The notes: a model not told the origin generated them from the letters alone. Positions 1-15,100 are shown, counted from the stretch's first letter. The stretch is 64,000 bases of DNA from Diprion similis (GCF_021155765.1 NC_060116.1:12152001-12216000), one strand, 5' to 3'. Numbers and translations: made by a program.

Positions 1-3000
1 AACATAGATCGAGTCGAGACGGTGTATCGGTGGATTCCTCGATTTCCCGAGCGCCGCGCAGTCGTTCTTTTTCCGTCATTTGCCTCTATAATCAGAACAA
101 CAACGACAACAGTAATAACAATAATAACGACGATAATAAAACTAATAATAGGCCGATCGCATGCGTGAAGAGGAATGACTCGGGCAGAGTCATTAGTAGA
201 GGTGGTTTCTTGGCCGTGATGGGCGTGCGCCCCGAAGGGCCTGAACTTGGGCCCGCGGCACGCGATTCAGGGTTGGTTATTAAAAATTGGGCCCCGGGCC
301 TTGCCGGGACCGTATCTCACAGCTCCGCTGCATTCCCGGCATCGCCCTGCAGGGTCGCCACTTAATCATTCGGTAGGAAATGCCTGCCATGCCACCGTAG
401 CCCCTGGGAGGAGGAGAAAGATGAGTGCACGAGTATTCACCGGATAATCACACCCCGTTCAAAATATCTTCCCACACTATTTTTTTACATCAACGATTTT
501 GCGTGCCCCTTTCAATTTTCTACATCGATTATATATTGCCTGCTACAACCGGCTGTGATGTAGTTCTGTTGACGTACTGGAAGAAGAAGGAGGCGAGGCT
601 CGAGAAAACGTACATATAAAAGACGATAAAAAAATCATCATCGATCATTTTCCAGACCGAGTATTCACCTTGATATTACACTTGTTCGAATGCCCGTTCC
701 ACGCATCCATCCCTGATCGATAAGCTCGGGATAAGAGATTTTTCAGTCCTTAGTCAGGTGAAAATAAGTAATATATCATCCTTCTTCCGCATATTTCTCA
801 GCCACAAAATTTCGCGACTAGTTTAAAAGTTTGCAGAAGAATGGAATTGATAAGTTACACTTGATCGTGCGTAGAGTAATTATTGCTTTCCTCCAAGCAA
901 TCTCCTTACGGATAATGGTACCGTATGTCTTGCAATTATCATCGCAGCACTTCGACGCGCATCCAGACGTAACTATAATAAACTATTTTCTCAGTACCTT
1001 TGCGTGCGCGTTACAATTTCCTCGACATATACACATTACACCCCCATCCCAATTTATTTCCCCATCTAATCCTCTTTCCCTCTCCCTCTTTCTCTTCAGG
1101 ATCATTCGTTTTTCCTTTGCTTTCACCACTGATTGACTCAACGTTCCTTTCTCAACCCGGGATCGGCAGTCGATTTTTGTAATCTCGGAGCAAAATGCAG
1201 TTTGAATTGCAAATAAATCGCGACTCCTGTCCACGTTTCGAGTCCGCAATTTAAAGTCGCTAATTCTGTCCACATGCATCATTGCTACTACCGATCGGCA
1301 CGGCAGAATGGCAGCGAAACACGTGGCAGCTTATTGTTAGAATACGTGGTCATGGTATGCTGCCAGTCAGCTATGCGGCAATTACGTGCGTAAGACAAGA
1401 CACTCCACGCCGATGAAAAATGGACACGGGTACCCGGACCATGCGGTAATTGTTACTCAACTTTACCTTTCGCATATCGTTGTTCGCTCGACTTTTATTG
1501 TACCCATACATATAGATGTAATACCCAGGACGGTATGCCTATGCACGAGTACTATTCTTGCCGCAGGTACTTGTCCAGGTTCTCCGCGTGCAGGTATAAC
1601 ATATCGCACCTAGGTATACAATATATATACGTATATATTATATATATATATGGCGCATTTATAACTGCGTGTGAATTTTGACCGCAGACCACGGCTACAC
1701 TGCAGGGCGGTGGTCGAGAGCTCGTTTTCTGGCAGCGTGGGAAAACGCCTTCCTGACTCCCGTCACCGCTTGCATTTATTGTACGAGTATCATACGTTCC
1801 GTGGTCTCGGTTTGCCCGATTAAACGAGTATTTATAGCGTTAAAATTTCTTGTTGTTATTTCATTTGGGATCGAACAAGTTCGGCATGAGTACCAAACAA
1901 ATTCTGTCGCCGTTGATTCTCAAGATCTGAAGCAATAACTGATATTGCTTTGAACAAAAAAAGTTGGCAATTGAATTTTGGGGATGAAAAAAGTCGGGGG
2001 ATAAATCTGGAGGATTTATTTGAGCCAGCTCGTTTTCCTATCCGAGGTGTAAACGGGCGAACCTTTAGGGTTGTAAACGGTTGTGAGTTAGCTCGTTTCG
2101 TAGCTCATAAGGTATTCCGGGACGTGTTACGAGTTCCCGAGTGGCAGGCTCTCGCATCGGAGTCTATTTTCCTCCTCCTCGTTCTCTTTTCTTCCTCTTT
2201 CCTTACCTCCGAGCAAAGGCTAGGCCAGCTCTATCCTCGTCCAATTGGTCATAGGTCAAAGCCGGTAATAACTCAAGGGCAAAGCGCTGCCTGCACGTCG
2301 CTACGCGAGCTCAGCTTTATGTCGATTGGCAATTGCAGTTCGGACCAATTGCAATCCTGTGAGATTGAAGTAGAGTGTTCGTGAAAAATCCAGTTCCATT
2401 CGTTAGAGATGTTTTCTCTTACGTTTGGTACTTACTTCTCCTACTATTAGGTACGCTAGATTGTATTAAAGGAATCTACTATTTTTTTTTTTCAAAATTC
2501 AAATAATATTAATATTCAGAGAGAAGACATTTCTTTTAACTTTTTTGTAATCTTATAACTCGTCAAAGCATTGGTGTACTGATAAGACCAGGACGTTTTT
2601 TTTTTTTGTAAGAAATTAAACGCTCTACAAAAAGGGTTTGGTTTCATTTTATGACAAGTCTACTCTTTCAAAAGGTATTTAAGAACCTTAAATTTTTTAT
2701 ACAGTCTAAGGCACACCTGTAATTCGCTTTGTCAGACGCACGATTGGAATCCTAACTAAATGACTGGTAATTCGAAGCGTGTATACCAATGTTCGGAAAA
2801 TTAAGTTTTCTTTTTCTTCGTTTCCTCGATGTTTGGTACCGATTTCCATCCACCGCGAGTAAGTTCCCTTTCCGGTATATGTACAATAGAACAATGCGGA
2901 TGCTGACAGATTTTTTTCGAAGCCTTGATCGAAAGCTGTGCGTCGCCAAATTTGTCGGCAAGTATAATTACGTTCTTTTTTACGTCGTGGATCCGACCTC

Positions 3001-4283
3001 CGACCCGAGGCTATAAAAAGTACTTTCCCCGACGAATTGCTTGTATCGAACGAGAAATTTGTGGGACTTGCGTATATGCGCAGGCTTTAAGTTCTCGAAA
3101 CGTCGAAAGGACTTGGAACCGGACGAGACGGAGAGTTCGAGTAGTTTTTCCATTCACGGCCATAAAATAATATTCTATTTTCCTTGAGGCGTTATTCGAG
3201 TGGAAATGACGCACTGAGCTTAGGGCCGTTATACGTTTGAGTTTGAAAGGAATTGCGAATGCCTTTTTCTCGTGCGTAAACCCCCTTCTCGAAACGGACT
3301 CTGCGGAAATCGCGTAAATGATATATTCTCGTTTGCAATTTTTCTACCGCGATTAACTGCTGCACCGATCAATTTTATGTTCGCGAACGTTGCGAATCCC
3401 GGCGCACGTGCCTGCTGTGAGAATCGCTTAGAAAGGCGAACGAATATGTGCGCGTCAAGGTGAAGGTACCAGGAAAGGCCCGCAGGGCCTCAACCCGGAG
3501 AGATGCATGGAAGGCTTTCTCGGCGATAATACGTCGAACCGCGATCCTAAAAGTGGAGCAAATTGTTCGCCCCTTTCAATAGTGATGGCCGTTGAAGAGA
3601 AAAAATGAAAAAAAAAAAAAAAAAAAAAACCAACGGATTTCAACGTGGTAGCGAAATTTTTAGATTTTGAACACGAACGTTAGTTTTAAATAGACCCGCA
3701 ATGTATGAGGACTAAGTTGTTTCTGAATTGTAGAAGTGCTCCGATTACAAATTTAAAAACATGAAATTGACTCGCTCGAAATTCGTCGTTGATTAAATTT
3801 GGCAATCGGTCGGAAGTTCGGAACATTCCAGACTCCAGAGCTGACGATCGCGGTGAAAAAGGAAGAAATGGAAAAAAAGAAAAGAAAGTAGTCAGAAATG
3901 ATAACGTTCACTTTGCCCCCGAGGCAAAGGGAGGGCCGGCGAAGATATGCAAGCAGGTGGATGGTGTCCGAGGATAGGATATCCTTCCTGACAGGCGGAG
4001 TTGATCTTGTAACCGACGGAGAAAGTTCCTCATAATTTGGCCGGTATAGCATAACGACAACTGCACAGTCCATCGCGATATTCGAAAGTGGATCTATAAG
4101 ATCGAGGAACGGGCGATTGGCGAGGGAAAATATTGCGCGAATAATACCGATCGAAGAATCAGAGAACAAGTGTCAGCCACTGTTGGTGCTATAAATTATT
4201 TTCAAGGATTTCTTCTAGCGGGAATACGTAGATCAATTAAATGCCAAGAATCTGAGGTGCGTTGACTCCATTCTTTGTTGCAG
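1..4283. other. non-coding, probable upstream intron or 5' flank
   Basis: No exon could be supported in this stretch. It contains short chance open frames only and a homopolymer A run at 3608-3629. A good acceptor (pyrimidine-rich, ending ttgttgcag) closes it at 4283, so at least its right part should be an intron of the gene whose exon follows. Confidence 0.5.
3608..3629. repeat. poly(A) homopolymer
   Basis: About 22 uninterrupted A residues, apart from nearby single breaks. It is simple sequence with no adjoining retroelement body that I can see. Confidence 0.9.
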
Positions 4284-4388
4284 ATGGACGAGATTCGAAG
4301 CAAGACGAGGGAGGTCGAGAAGCTGGAAAGGCTCGTGCTGGAGAGTTCGCAAATGCACCGGAAATTGCGGACGAAGGAAGACGACCTG
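4284..4388 (+). CDS. coiled-coil exon, probably the first visible exon of the JAKMIP-like gene
   Basis: This 35-codon exon is bounded by a clear acceptor (ttgttgcag) and a strong donor (gtgagt), and starts and ends in phase 0. Its peptide (MDEIRSKTREVEKLERLVLE, continuing to KTKEDDL-type charged residues) is a typical heptad coiled coil. It joins in phase to the exon at 32468. Because it directly follows an acceptor, its ATG may be internal, with earlier exons lying left of the window. Assignment to the distant exons is inference from phase, strand and coiled-coil character. The alternative is an exon of a separate gene. Confidence 0.6.
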
Positions 4389-4735
4389 GTGAGTTATTTG
4401 TGCAATATTAACGACCCTTGTTACTTATCATTGGTCATTCGGTTGACGGATTGTAAGAGGAGAAGAATCACAAGGCAAGCAAAAATGTCAACGTCGCGTT
4501 CGAATAAATGTATGGATTATTATTTTCCATCGGTGGTCACGATGCACTCCGCCATGGATCTTATGGCATATACGGCTATACGTATGGGTATAATGTATAC
4601 GCTCGTCGAGAGAAGGGAACGGAAAGCAAGCGCGAGCGAATGAGCGTACTTAAGTTGTTATCGGCTCTTATGTTTGCCGATAAGTGAAATGTCGAGGTGG
4701 TCTTTGGCCTCGTCAAATTGTCCTTGATAAAGGCG

Positions 4736-4737
<2 letters not shown>

Positions 4738-4772
<35 letters not shown>
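4738..4772. repeat. (TGTTGC)n microsatellite
   Basis: About six tandem copies of a hexamer, ending in TGCTGC. It is intronic and not in an open coding frame. Confidence 0.95.
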
Positions 4773-4930
4773 ACGTTGCACGAGCGTCAGTGTAAACCTG
4801 AATAAATCTTCTTCATCCGCGTCTTATAGTTCTTGCTGAATTCCTGACGGGACTTTTTGAAAGCCGTATTTAATGGCGATTAGGCCAACTGGCGCTGCTA
4901 CGTGGTGACGAAATTACGAATAAACTACAT

Positions 4931-4969
4931 AAGAAAGAAAAGAAAGAAAGAAAGAAAGAAAGAAAGAAG
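4931..4969. repeat. (AAGA)n microsatellite
   Basis: Tandem purine tetramer of about eight to nine copies. Confidence 0.95.
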
Positions 4970-7900
4970 TCCGCCTCTGGTTTCTTCCATTACTTTTTTT
5001 ACTCGTTTTACCCATCGCCCATAAGTTCATCGAGTCTTATATACTCTTCGGGCTTTCACGTGCATGGATGTTATTCCTTCTCTCTTTGGCCCTTCTATTC
5101 CTCTGCCACAATTTTTTACTGCATTATTTTTTACAATAATATTTTTTTTTATTTTCTACCGCTTCGCGTTTAACGATAACGCGATGTAGGAACGCTCGGA
5201 CAGGCGAACGACCATCGGTGTAAACACTCTTATGCAGTTCCTTATTCCCTAAAGCCCGCGACCATTCCCTAGAGAATGATTTACTGCTCGGGCAAATGGC
5301 TTCGGCTCACACTACGAGTTTAGAATCACGATTCTTCTTCTCTCAGTCGACTTTCCTCAGCGCATCCCGTCTTCGCCGTTTCCGGTTGCAGCTGACTGAC
5401 TCTTCTCGCTCCATTGTTATCCTCGCGAAAATTCAGTCTGCAGAATCAGCGGTTATCGAGAGGATCGGCACTCGCATCCTTTTTCAAATTAAAAGAATCT
5501 GTGATTCTACTATCTATTCTTTTATTCGTTTTTTGATTTTTATCTGGAAACTTACCGTGCGTTGATTTGATAACTGTTTAATCGTTTATCATATATCCGA
5601 ATGAGCTGAAGATGTAAGTATAATAAGCGAAGCAACGATCTCCAGAAAGAGGTTAAAGTAAAAACTCGTACATCAGGCTTTCCAGAGTAATTAGTGTCGA
5701 ACCACTTCAGGTTTTATTTGTTTTTAATTTATTCATTTATTTAATTTTTTTTTTTTGCATCATTACATTCAATTCTTGGGAAATTTAAGTACGTGTAAGT
5801 CACGTATGAGATTCGGCAGAGAAGAAGACGAACCTGAATTCTCAAAAATTTCTAATTACATTAGCAGCGCAAAAACACTTTCACTACGTGTTTGACTCTA
5901 TAAACACGTTGCATTTTACGAAGTCAAATTAAAAGATGAGATTTTTTATTTTATCCATACAGGCTTTCACAGGAATTTTTTGTTGTTGATATTGTCAACA
6001 CAATTACTATTGATCTTTTTTTCTGGAGTGGATTTTTATTTTTATTTTTATTTCTTATTGAGAAACATCAGCTCGACCGATCAGATACAACGAACGTTCA
6101 ATTACCTACATTATTATACGGTATAACGGAAGTGTACAACGATAGTAGGTATCTATATAAATACACGATGTCTTGAGGTTATTTACCTCATTCTCACGAA
6201 TTACAAATTATACGTCACACGCAAGAGAATATAAATTTTGCAAGCAGTGTGTGGGTATAATGTAATTAACAATCTTTCAAGCATGTGATTATAAATTCTC
6301 GCGCATCGTGTTGACAAATAATTAGCCATACTTATTTTCGAATACATATCTCTGGCACAGGGAGAAAAAGTTTTTTTTTTATTCGCTGAAATAGTACCTG
6401 TAGGTATGTAATATGCGTTGATTCGCGTTTTAAGATCTGTGACGACAATCCGCGAAAGAATTAATGACGATGAGTCAGATAAAACGGTGGACAATACTAC
6501 CTATGCACATACAACATATAGCATACATGATACGAAGTCGAGGTGCGAACTCGGAGTCTCAAGGCGGGTATAAGAGCCGTTAGAAAAATAATAACATTCG
6601 GTCATGAGCCTGGTTCGACCTGACCCAGACTGCGCACAACCATAACTCGATTAAAATATTTATAATTCCATGGTGCTCACACTCACTCGGAGAGACGCTC
6701 TCACACCTACGAGAAAACAATCCCCGTGTCTAATAACAATGCAAATTGCGTGGAAGACTCGACGAGGCAATCGGAAGAAGCTTTATTTCATTGTTAGTCT
6801 GGTCGGAATGTATACACGCATATGTATTTGAAATTGCAATTATTATTTCATTTTTCCAATCGTTGGAAGAGGGACACTGAGAAAAGAGTTTATTTATTGT
6901 TAACAAACGTATGTTTGGATATGGTGAAATAAATGTTTCGTTACAAGTATGCAATTTGTCAGCTATTAAAAAAAATCTAACGATCATTATTCGGCTCAAC
7001 TAAAGTTTGATAATTATAAGGAAACTTTTGTTTCGCCATATTCAAATATATACGTTTCTTAACAGTAAATAAATTCTTCTCTCGGTATAGAGGGGGTAGT
7101 TATATACTGGTAGTCTGAATCCTGAATTTTGACCAAATTCTGCACTAACTTCAGCCGTCATCTTTAATTTATTTGAGAATTTCGTTTTGACAAAAGAACT
7201 CGCCCTTTTTCAACCGCTGACTAAAAACAGTCGCAAATAAACTTGTAGGAAATTTAATCCTCCACAACTTTAGTCACAAGATCTTATTTTTCTACGATCT
7301 AAACCACGTTTCCGACTTAATACCACGAGTCGAAGTATGTCGACCGAAACTTTTCTGGAATCTGGTTAAAGCACTGGACCACTTCCAGCAATGATTGAAA
7401 ACGGAAAAAGTGGTATCAAAAAGTCGCAATTTTCGCGCGATTTGCAATGTATTTCGGATCGATAATGACGAGAGTGATTAGCCAGTATCAACAGGGTGAC
7501 TGATCGCAAATCTTGCACGCGAAGGGCTTCTGTCTATGCACAAGCAATATACTTCTTGTACCTACACGTACACACCGGTTGGGCATAATAGGTACAGAAT
7601 ACACAGGTAGAGGCACGAGAGCCGGAGAATACGAAACACGAGTGACGGGGATCAGTCTGCTCTAGACTTCAGAGCTGGACGCACGCGCATTCAAGTTTCT
7701 TCCGCTGTTGTCAACCGTGTATATGATAATAATTATACCGTATAAAAATACAGTTGTTTTTCACATTCTTCATTTTTTCGGAGTGAAATTGCTGCTGTTA
7801 TAATTTTTTTATTTTTTTTTATTTTCATTTTTTGGCTCGTATCACTTACGACACTTTTGGTCAACCAGTGCGGTATTTTATTTTATTTTCAATTTTTTAA

Positions 7901-10900
7901 ACTCTATTTTAGTTACTTCATTTTCTGTTCTCCGTTTCTTATATGAATCGGCTGTTCAAACAACGACTGGATGGGGTTCGCGTGGAATGAGGTGAGCTTT
8001 GTTAAGTTAAATATTACAATTACGATTATTACCACTGTTATTAGTGCAATTACTTTTTCACCCTGTTACCCACCATGTTAACTACGGGGTGGAGGTACAA
8101 CGTGTATTTCAACCTTTGCTTCCGACCTCTGACCTCCGTCACACGGTTATAAAAGTTATCTACTTGCCAAAAGACTGTTTGAATTTCAATAACCTATGGC
8201 TTGTAGAATGTCCATTGCTGCTTGGGATTTTATTGCGAGAAAAAGTAACGGCAAGAAAAGAATAGATCCATGATCGATAAGGACTTAAATATTGATTATG
8301 AAAACTTTACGTATAATAAAACAGTAATAATCGTCTTATTTTTATTTCGATCGTTAATTTCTTTGGATAATCATTTTGACTGGAATTATTTCTTGGGATG
8401 TTGCGAAGCCGAGAATTATGCAGTGAAACTATTCGAGTTAATTGCGGATTGATCGTTGTTGCACACGATTGATCGATCTATTACGCTGTAATAACTCGTT
8501 GCGAAAACGTTGCATTTTCGTTCATTGATTAGGATTAGTGATGTACACGTGTCAGGTAAGAACGAATGCTGTGCAATTGATCATTCGTATACACAGAAAT
8601 AAAAATGCTGCGATATCGTATCTTTATGTATAAGCTTAACATGTCCTATAATATAAAAACAAATTTCACCAACTCACACTTTTCACAGACAGAGCTTACA
8701 CGCGCGCTTAAATTCATCAATTATACGTACTTATATCTAATCGGAATCTAAATCGAAGTTCTAAAAACATGTGAAAACTACCGAATTGACGTTATGTAAA
8801 ATCGGTTTCAAATTCTCCCACGTATTTAGATATAAATCTAAACTGTACTTACTCAAAGTTTTCTCGACAGAAGCGAATATCACCTGTTATTTCTATAGAA
8901 AATTAGAAAGAAAAAAAAAAATTTGCAAACTTTCATGAAACTGAGCAAACATTCATATCCGCCGCTAAAATATTGACGAATTCGATCGGAAAATGCGATG
9001 AGTATAAATCTTGCGCTAATCCAAGTGTTCTCCGATCGCCTCGCTCGATTAGATAGCAGGTACGAGGATTAGATCGAAAGTTGGCGCTCTCGTTCAGGCG
9101 GGCGTTTATAATGCTGATACCATATGCCCGCAGGATCAGACTTTTGTCACGCATATATCACAACCTGTAGTTCAACGTGCCCACGAGCAATTAAAAATTC
9201 ATACTTAAAAGACAGCGGGAAAGTTTTGATCCATTAACGTTCGTAATCAACCAGCCGAGGCGAACCTGCGCATATAGACGTTGCAAAAACTTTCATACAT
9301 TAGTTTGTATGACTTCAATGCATTGACTATCGCGAAAGTCGCAGCGCGGGTGCAGTTTCAAAAAAAAAGTCACCACTGCAGCCATATAGTCATATTGATT
9401 CCTTATCACTTGTAGAACCGTATCGAATCGGTCTCTAGGACAGGTTTTATGGACGATATTAATTCTCGCGTGTTCTAATAATTTCTATTCGACGTAGATT
9501 CAATTATAAGAGATTTATCTCAGGTACACGTCCTTAATTAACGAGAAATTTTTACCAGATCATTACAATTGAAATCGAGTGAGCAATCAAGTCGAAAGTT
9601 TGTAAAACCTCGAGTCGTTGAACGTTGTAATAAGAATTTGCGATCCTTTTATTTCCCCAACGAGGCATCTTTAATGTCGTCGATGTTTTTGCTTTTATGG
9701 TAATAAAAAAGTATCGAAAATAATGACGATTATCATGACTTGACTGGGTTTCCATGGAATAACAACACACGTTTGGTACCTTGAGGAATATTTTTTAATC
9801 GGTTAAACTTTTGTTCCAATTATTTAGAACGTTTGTTTCCAATAATATATCGAAGATCATGGCGAATATTAAGTGATTGAGATGCGGATGATAAAACGGC
9901 GCGGCCGTAAAACCCGTCTTACACCCACATTCATTAATGACAATGCCGCTGGTGTCGTTCCGTCGCGTATTATAGCGCCGCTGCGCTGTCAGTGTTATGA
10001 CATTATGGCCGATTGTGTGGTAGGGCAAGTTGAAATGCGACGATCCAACATCCACCCATGTATAATAATCCGCTGGTCTCCCATATAAAGGAGGACTAGT
10101 GAGTCAGCTTGAATACCGGCTGACAAAGTCGCGCGGTCTTGAACAAAGCTGCCGGGCGATGCGAGCGATGACTCCATAATAGAAAATACGTCGCATCTCG
10201 ACGTAGATCTATGTAGGATACGTGTGCTTGGCCTCTTGAAATCCGAACACCTCGAAGCGAACGATTCTGCGGGAGATGAAAAATTGACGAAATTCAAGTC
10301 GGCAACGTTATTCTGACGAAACATCGTGGAAAAATAACGATTTTCTTATTTTTGCAATGATTATCAAGGATATGAGTAATTTTTGATTCGTCACAGCTTA
10401 CTGAATTTCATACAATTACAAAATCGTGAAATTACGGTTTTTTCTAACTTCAACATCATAAAAATGGTTGAGTATCGAAGTCGTATCCCGTGGAAAGGAT
10501 GAAACGGCACTTGAAAGGACAGAAATCTGATCATTTTGCACCTCGATAATTCCTTGGATTCGAATCGTAACCTTTAATGTATAAAAACGTGGTTAATCAG
10601 CGATCAAAAAATGTCCCAAGTGAACAATTTATTCTATCTTGCATCGCATCAAAGGAGTTTATTCTTATCAGCGTGACAATGTTGATTATTACAGAAGTTA
10701 CCTAATTGTTTTTGGATGCAGTGATGAGAAATCTTTTCAAATATAATAAGATAAAAATTTTTCACGTATCCTCGGGTATATTGCACCCATCGAACGAATC
10801 GGCGTTACTATCGTAACAAACGGCAGCGGTTTTTAGCCGTGAATTCCTTCGGCAGAAGCTAATTGACTTGTCGAGTAAAAAGCCAGCCGTGCGATATGGT

Positions 10901-11333
10901 GATTTTTCCCTCCGTGCGAAAGTCGCGAAAGCCGGTATAGTTACATGCACGTAAAACGCACGCCGTGTCACGTTGGTATGCAATTCTACGATAATTCGCT
11001 CGAAGAGAAAGACGCAGGGGGGAAATTAAGCGAGAGAGTAATTTATCGAAACTCGCGAGATATTCAGGTCATTGAATTTCCCGGCCTGAAAACTTTGCGA
11101 GATATCGTGAGGTCGCTACACCCTCCTTCGCTTGTTGACGTGTTCGTGTCTGCAGAACGATATTCTTCTTCCTCTTCTCGTGGCCTCTTCGTGTTTTATA
11201 TGCGCGGACTGTGTGTGCGATTACTAATTATAACCGTCACGATTGACCCATATTTTATGTACTTTGAGTGACCATTCCGTGGTTCTACTGTAAACCGTGA
11301 TTCTTCAATTTTTTTCGGAAAATTTTGCACGTA

Positions 11334-11563
11334 AGGTAAGTGTGCCAATTATTGACACGCTTAGACTTAATCATTGACCTTTTTTCCCAAAATTATAAAT
11401 CAACGACACAAATTATGAATTTTTTGATGACTGAAACAAAGTGTCAAAAGGTTAGACACTGCAAATTTATTTTTTGGTAATTTTAGAACTATGGATCAAA
11501 TAGATTCTACCAAAAAGGTCAATAACTGGAACGGGGTCGATATTACAACTGGTACACTTACCT
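11334..11563. mobile_element. palindromic MITE with TA target-site duplication
   Basis: The element starts AGGTAAGTGTGCCAATT and ends with the near-complement AACTGGTACACTTACCT. Both ends are flanked by the dinucleotide TA (11332-11333 and 11564-11565). The inner parts also pair: ATTGACCTTTTT near 11383 matches AAAAAGGTCAATAA near 11514. About 230 bp with no coding capacity and a TA duplication fit a Tc1/mariner-type MITE. The superfamily assignment is inference. Confidence 0.75.
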
Positions 11564-12092
11564 TAGTCGGTCCCTCGTTTTAACATTTTGTGTAAAAAGT
11601 TGTTTAATAAAATTACATAATTTATATTATCAGAATAACCCTTTTACAGACATTTTATAACTGAACAGAAAAAAAAACAAAAAAATTTATGCATGGATGA
11701 CGAATCCATTAGCTTAATTAGCTTAACTTTTTTTTTTATCAATATCTAAAATAAACATTATAAATAATTTTCATTAATAAAGCACTAGTAAAAGGAAAAA
11801 CGAAGCAAATTCGGTTTGATAGCGTAAAATCTTTTACGATAGATCGAAATCTCGATGACTCTATATGTATCCACGTGCAACTGGACGCGGTTTTTCGATC
11901 TTCTGTACAACGCGCAACGAGCTGTTTCGTAAAAAATCTAATACCTACCTAATGCATACATTAGACGTGTATCTAAGACGTAAGCGTAATTACGTATCAT
12001 TTGGTTCAAGTTCACCAAGTGCAGAAGTTCAAACGAGCGATTAGACCCTCGCGGCTAAGTGCGAGCAATTTACTGCAATGTATATGCGTACA

Positions 12093-12139
12093 ATACATAC
12101 ATACATACATACATACATACATACATACATACATACATA
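12093..12139. repeat. (ATAC)n microsatellite
   Basis: Nearly perfect tandem tetranucleotide, about 12 copies. Confidence 0.95.
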
Positions 12140-15100
12140 ATTCGTCTCCAGGACGTAAGTACGTACCTACTTGCGCGCACCTATCTATCTCGTAATCTGA
12201 TCGAGAAAAGGATACGGGTACATACTTCTACCTGTGTAAACAGCTTGCTTAGGTACACTGTACTGCCTCACGCACACACAGACACGTAAAATCTTACCGC
12301 TGCAATTTTCCTGCTGTAAAAATGCAAGAACGAGAACAGGGAAGGAAGGAAACGACGAAAGAAAGAAGAGGGATAAAAAAATAGGAGAGAGGATCGGGAG
12401 ACCGAGTCGAACTTTTTATCGTTCGCTATTTGTTGCATAAGCGTTTTGCAGGCGCATACGCAGCAGTGCAGACTCTTCTGATTATCCCATTATCTTCGCG
12501 TTTTTCCTCCCTCCTTATGCATGTATTATAGGTATACATCAGATATCCAGCATCCGGGAATAATAGAATCCAGGGCCGTATTTTCACCTGCAGCGATTCC
12601 GGACGGAGGGGGCGAGACGAAGAAGTCGAAGGGTCAGTGACTCGCTCTTCTCAGCTCTCGAGTAAGTGTCCTGTCGTCGTCGTGGGCAGCGCGTCGTCGT
12701 CGTTTTCTCCACGCCATATATAGAGCAGCTCTATAACCGAATTAACAAAACTAGTTCGTATGGCCGCGGTGCGCAGGGACATTCGTGCATCTACGTTCGC
12801 CTAGGTATAATACACTGCGTCAATCTGTGGCTACGGGTAACGTACGTAGGCAGCTATCCGCAGGACGTTAATTAGCCTCCCTGCATCTACGCTAGTTTAA
12901 TTAAATTAACAATAACCGCACCTCGTGCGTTGCCTCTTTTTCTCATCTTTGCTTTATTTCTATATTTCACTTCATACGTTCTATTTCGTTCTTTCGTTTG
13001 CAGCTGAATGCTTCTCGAGAGAAAAAGTGAAACAAGAGGAAATTAAAAATATACTTATGTATGTACATATATGTATACATCTACACATCGTACATACACG
13101 TATTACATGTCTATAGATGTAGACGCGTTACTTTCAAATACTTAATTGGTTCTCTGTCTCGGTATCTTTTTTTCCTCACTTTTCTATTTCATTTATTTTT
13201 TTTTTGTCTTGCCATTTCGTCCCAGTTACCGATAATCGTATACCAAAGTATTTTTTTTTTTTTTTTCAATTTATCTTATTTTTACGTCTCCCTTTTCTAT
13301 ACAATCGCGGACTGAAATCGATCAACGAATTAATCAATTCGCGCGTGCAATTTGAGGTAACGGTTTGTTACGAACCTTATTCTATTTATCTGTACCTGCA
13401 GTCGTATACATATATAACTAGATAACTAACGCAAACTTTTTCACAAATTATATTACTCCGATCAGTGGTGAGATCTATTGTCGAGTGAAAACTGGGGGAA
13501 TTTGGGTCAGAAAAGAACCTGCGCCATTAGCGTCTACGTGTCTCCTATACGTGAATGTAATGGGCAGGTGTATTTTTGAAAGCAGCTTACTCCGTTGTTT
13601 CCGGATTATCTAGCATACTTTTTCCGGTTCAACGTGTCGGTCACTGCCGTATGACCGTGATCAAACTGACCCACAATTGTCGTCGCGTAGAGTCCGAGCT
13701 GAAATCGAAGAGTTGTCGTATAAATTTCCCCTTTGGCATGCCTTTATTCGAAACTCACCTTGCCTCTATTCGCTATTCCAATTTATGCTGATTTATGAAT
13801 TCTCAAGTCAACGAGCGATGTGTTGTTATACATCGACGAGGGTATAACTAATTACGATATTATACGACTTGGAAGGAATAATTCTGCGTTTGGGATTTCA
13901 ATGCACGTAATGTGTGATGAATATTCAACGTAAGATTAGGTTCTAAAAAATTATCACGTCGCGAAGAATCGAAGAATCGAAGAATCGTCGTGTCTGTTCC
14001 TATAACCGACAAAGATACGAAAACAGAGACATGGCACCGAAATTTTCACGAATCGAGGACTCGATCTGAACTTGTTCGAGACAGCTGTTATCACACGGTA
14101 TAATCACGATAAAACGAGGGAGCACCAATTACCGAAATTACAGCTTCTGCGTCAGCTGTTGTATAAGCTCGAGCCCGTGTCAACTTGTCCGTATCATGCT
14201 TCTCGGAAGAAGAGGCAAATGCTTAATTTGTTTTCCCTTGGACTCTCACGACGATCGTCCAATTAAACAATAAGAATGCTGCCTCATTTTCGTTACAAGA
14301 ATAATTGCAGAGACGTATACGTACGTCTGACATATCGAGGAAAGTACGTTTTTTTAATACTCTAAACTGCAGCCGTTACTTAATTTATGTCCGTTTCTCT
14401 AAGCCCGAACGCTACTACGCCTCGCTCGTAAAAAGCCCTCTTTAAAACACAATTTTTCTTCAAGTATAATAATATACTCGTTTACCGGGGGTCTCCGGTG
14501 AACGTTCACTTCCTAATTCGCGCGCGTTTCTAATTTCTCAACCACGCGGTTAAACCGCTTCCTGATCATTGTTTTTTTTTTATTTTCCTTCCTTTTTTTT
14601 TTATGGTTTCGGATATTCACTCGATCATATTCTTATATTATACTCGCTTACGTTTTATCCTAAGCTTTAAACGGTGGATCAAAGCACGTATGCTCTGCGG
14701 TTTGAAGGGGTGCGTGTGATACTCAGTGATGCGTGCGGTGCGTGGGAGCGGCATTACTTACCCTGCCTCACGCATATACTTGACCAAGTTTCCTCATTGC
14801 GTATTATACAGGCTGCGGTTTTGCTCGACGCGCGTGTTAATCCGTACACGAGATGATCGCGGATTTTATACGCTTCGTTAACAATCGATTGGGAGAAAAC
14901 GTCTCGCGCATATCTATTTTCATCGACCTGATCGTTCATAAATCGAACTTCCAACCGTGAATCACACTTTCGATTCCTAAACACGATCAGGCGGAATCCC
15001 CAAACGGCGGTGTAAAAGAGGCGATCGGACGTGGGATAACCGGTGTGTCCCTAATTCTAACGCACATCCGACCATTCCGATTGATCTTTAGCCTTTTCCA

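Noticed and set aside
1950-2384. 144-codon plus-strand open frame
   Set aside because: Starts with TTG in the supplied frame, has a short hydrophobic stretch only by chance, and matches no family I know.
3753-4169. 138-codon minus-strand open frame next to the exon at 4284
   Set aside because: No domain, no good start context, and not supported by splice sites.
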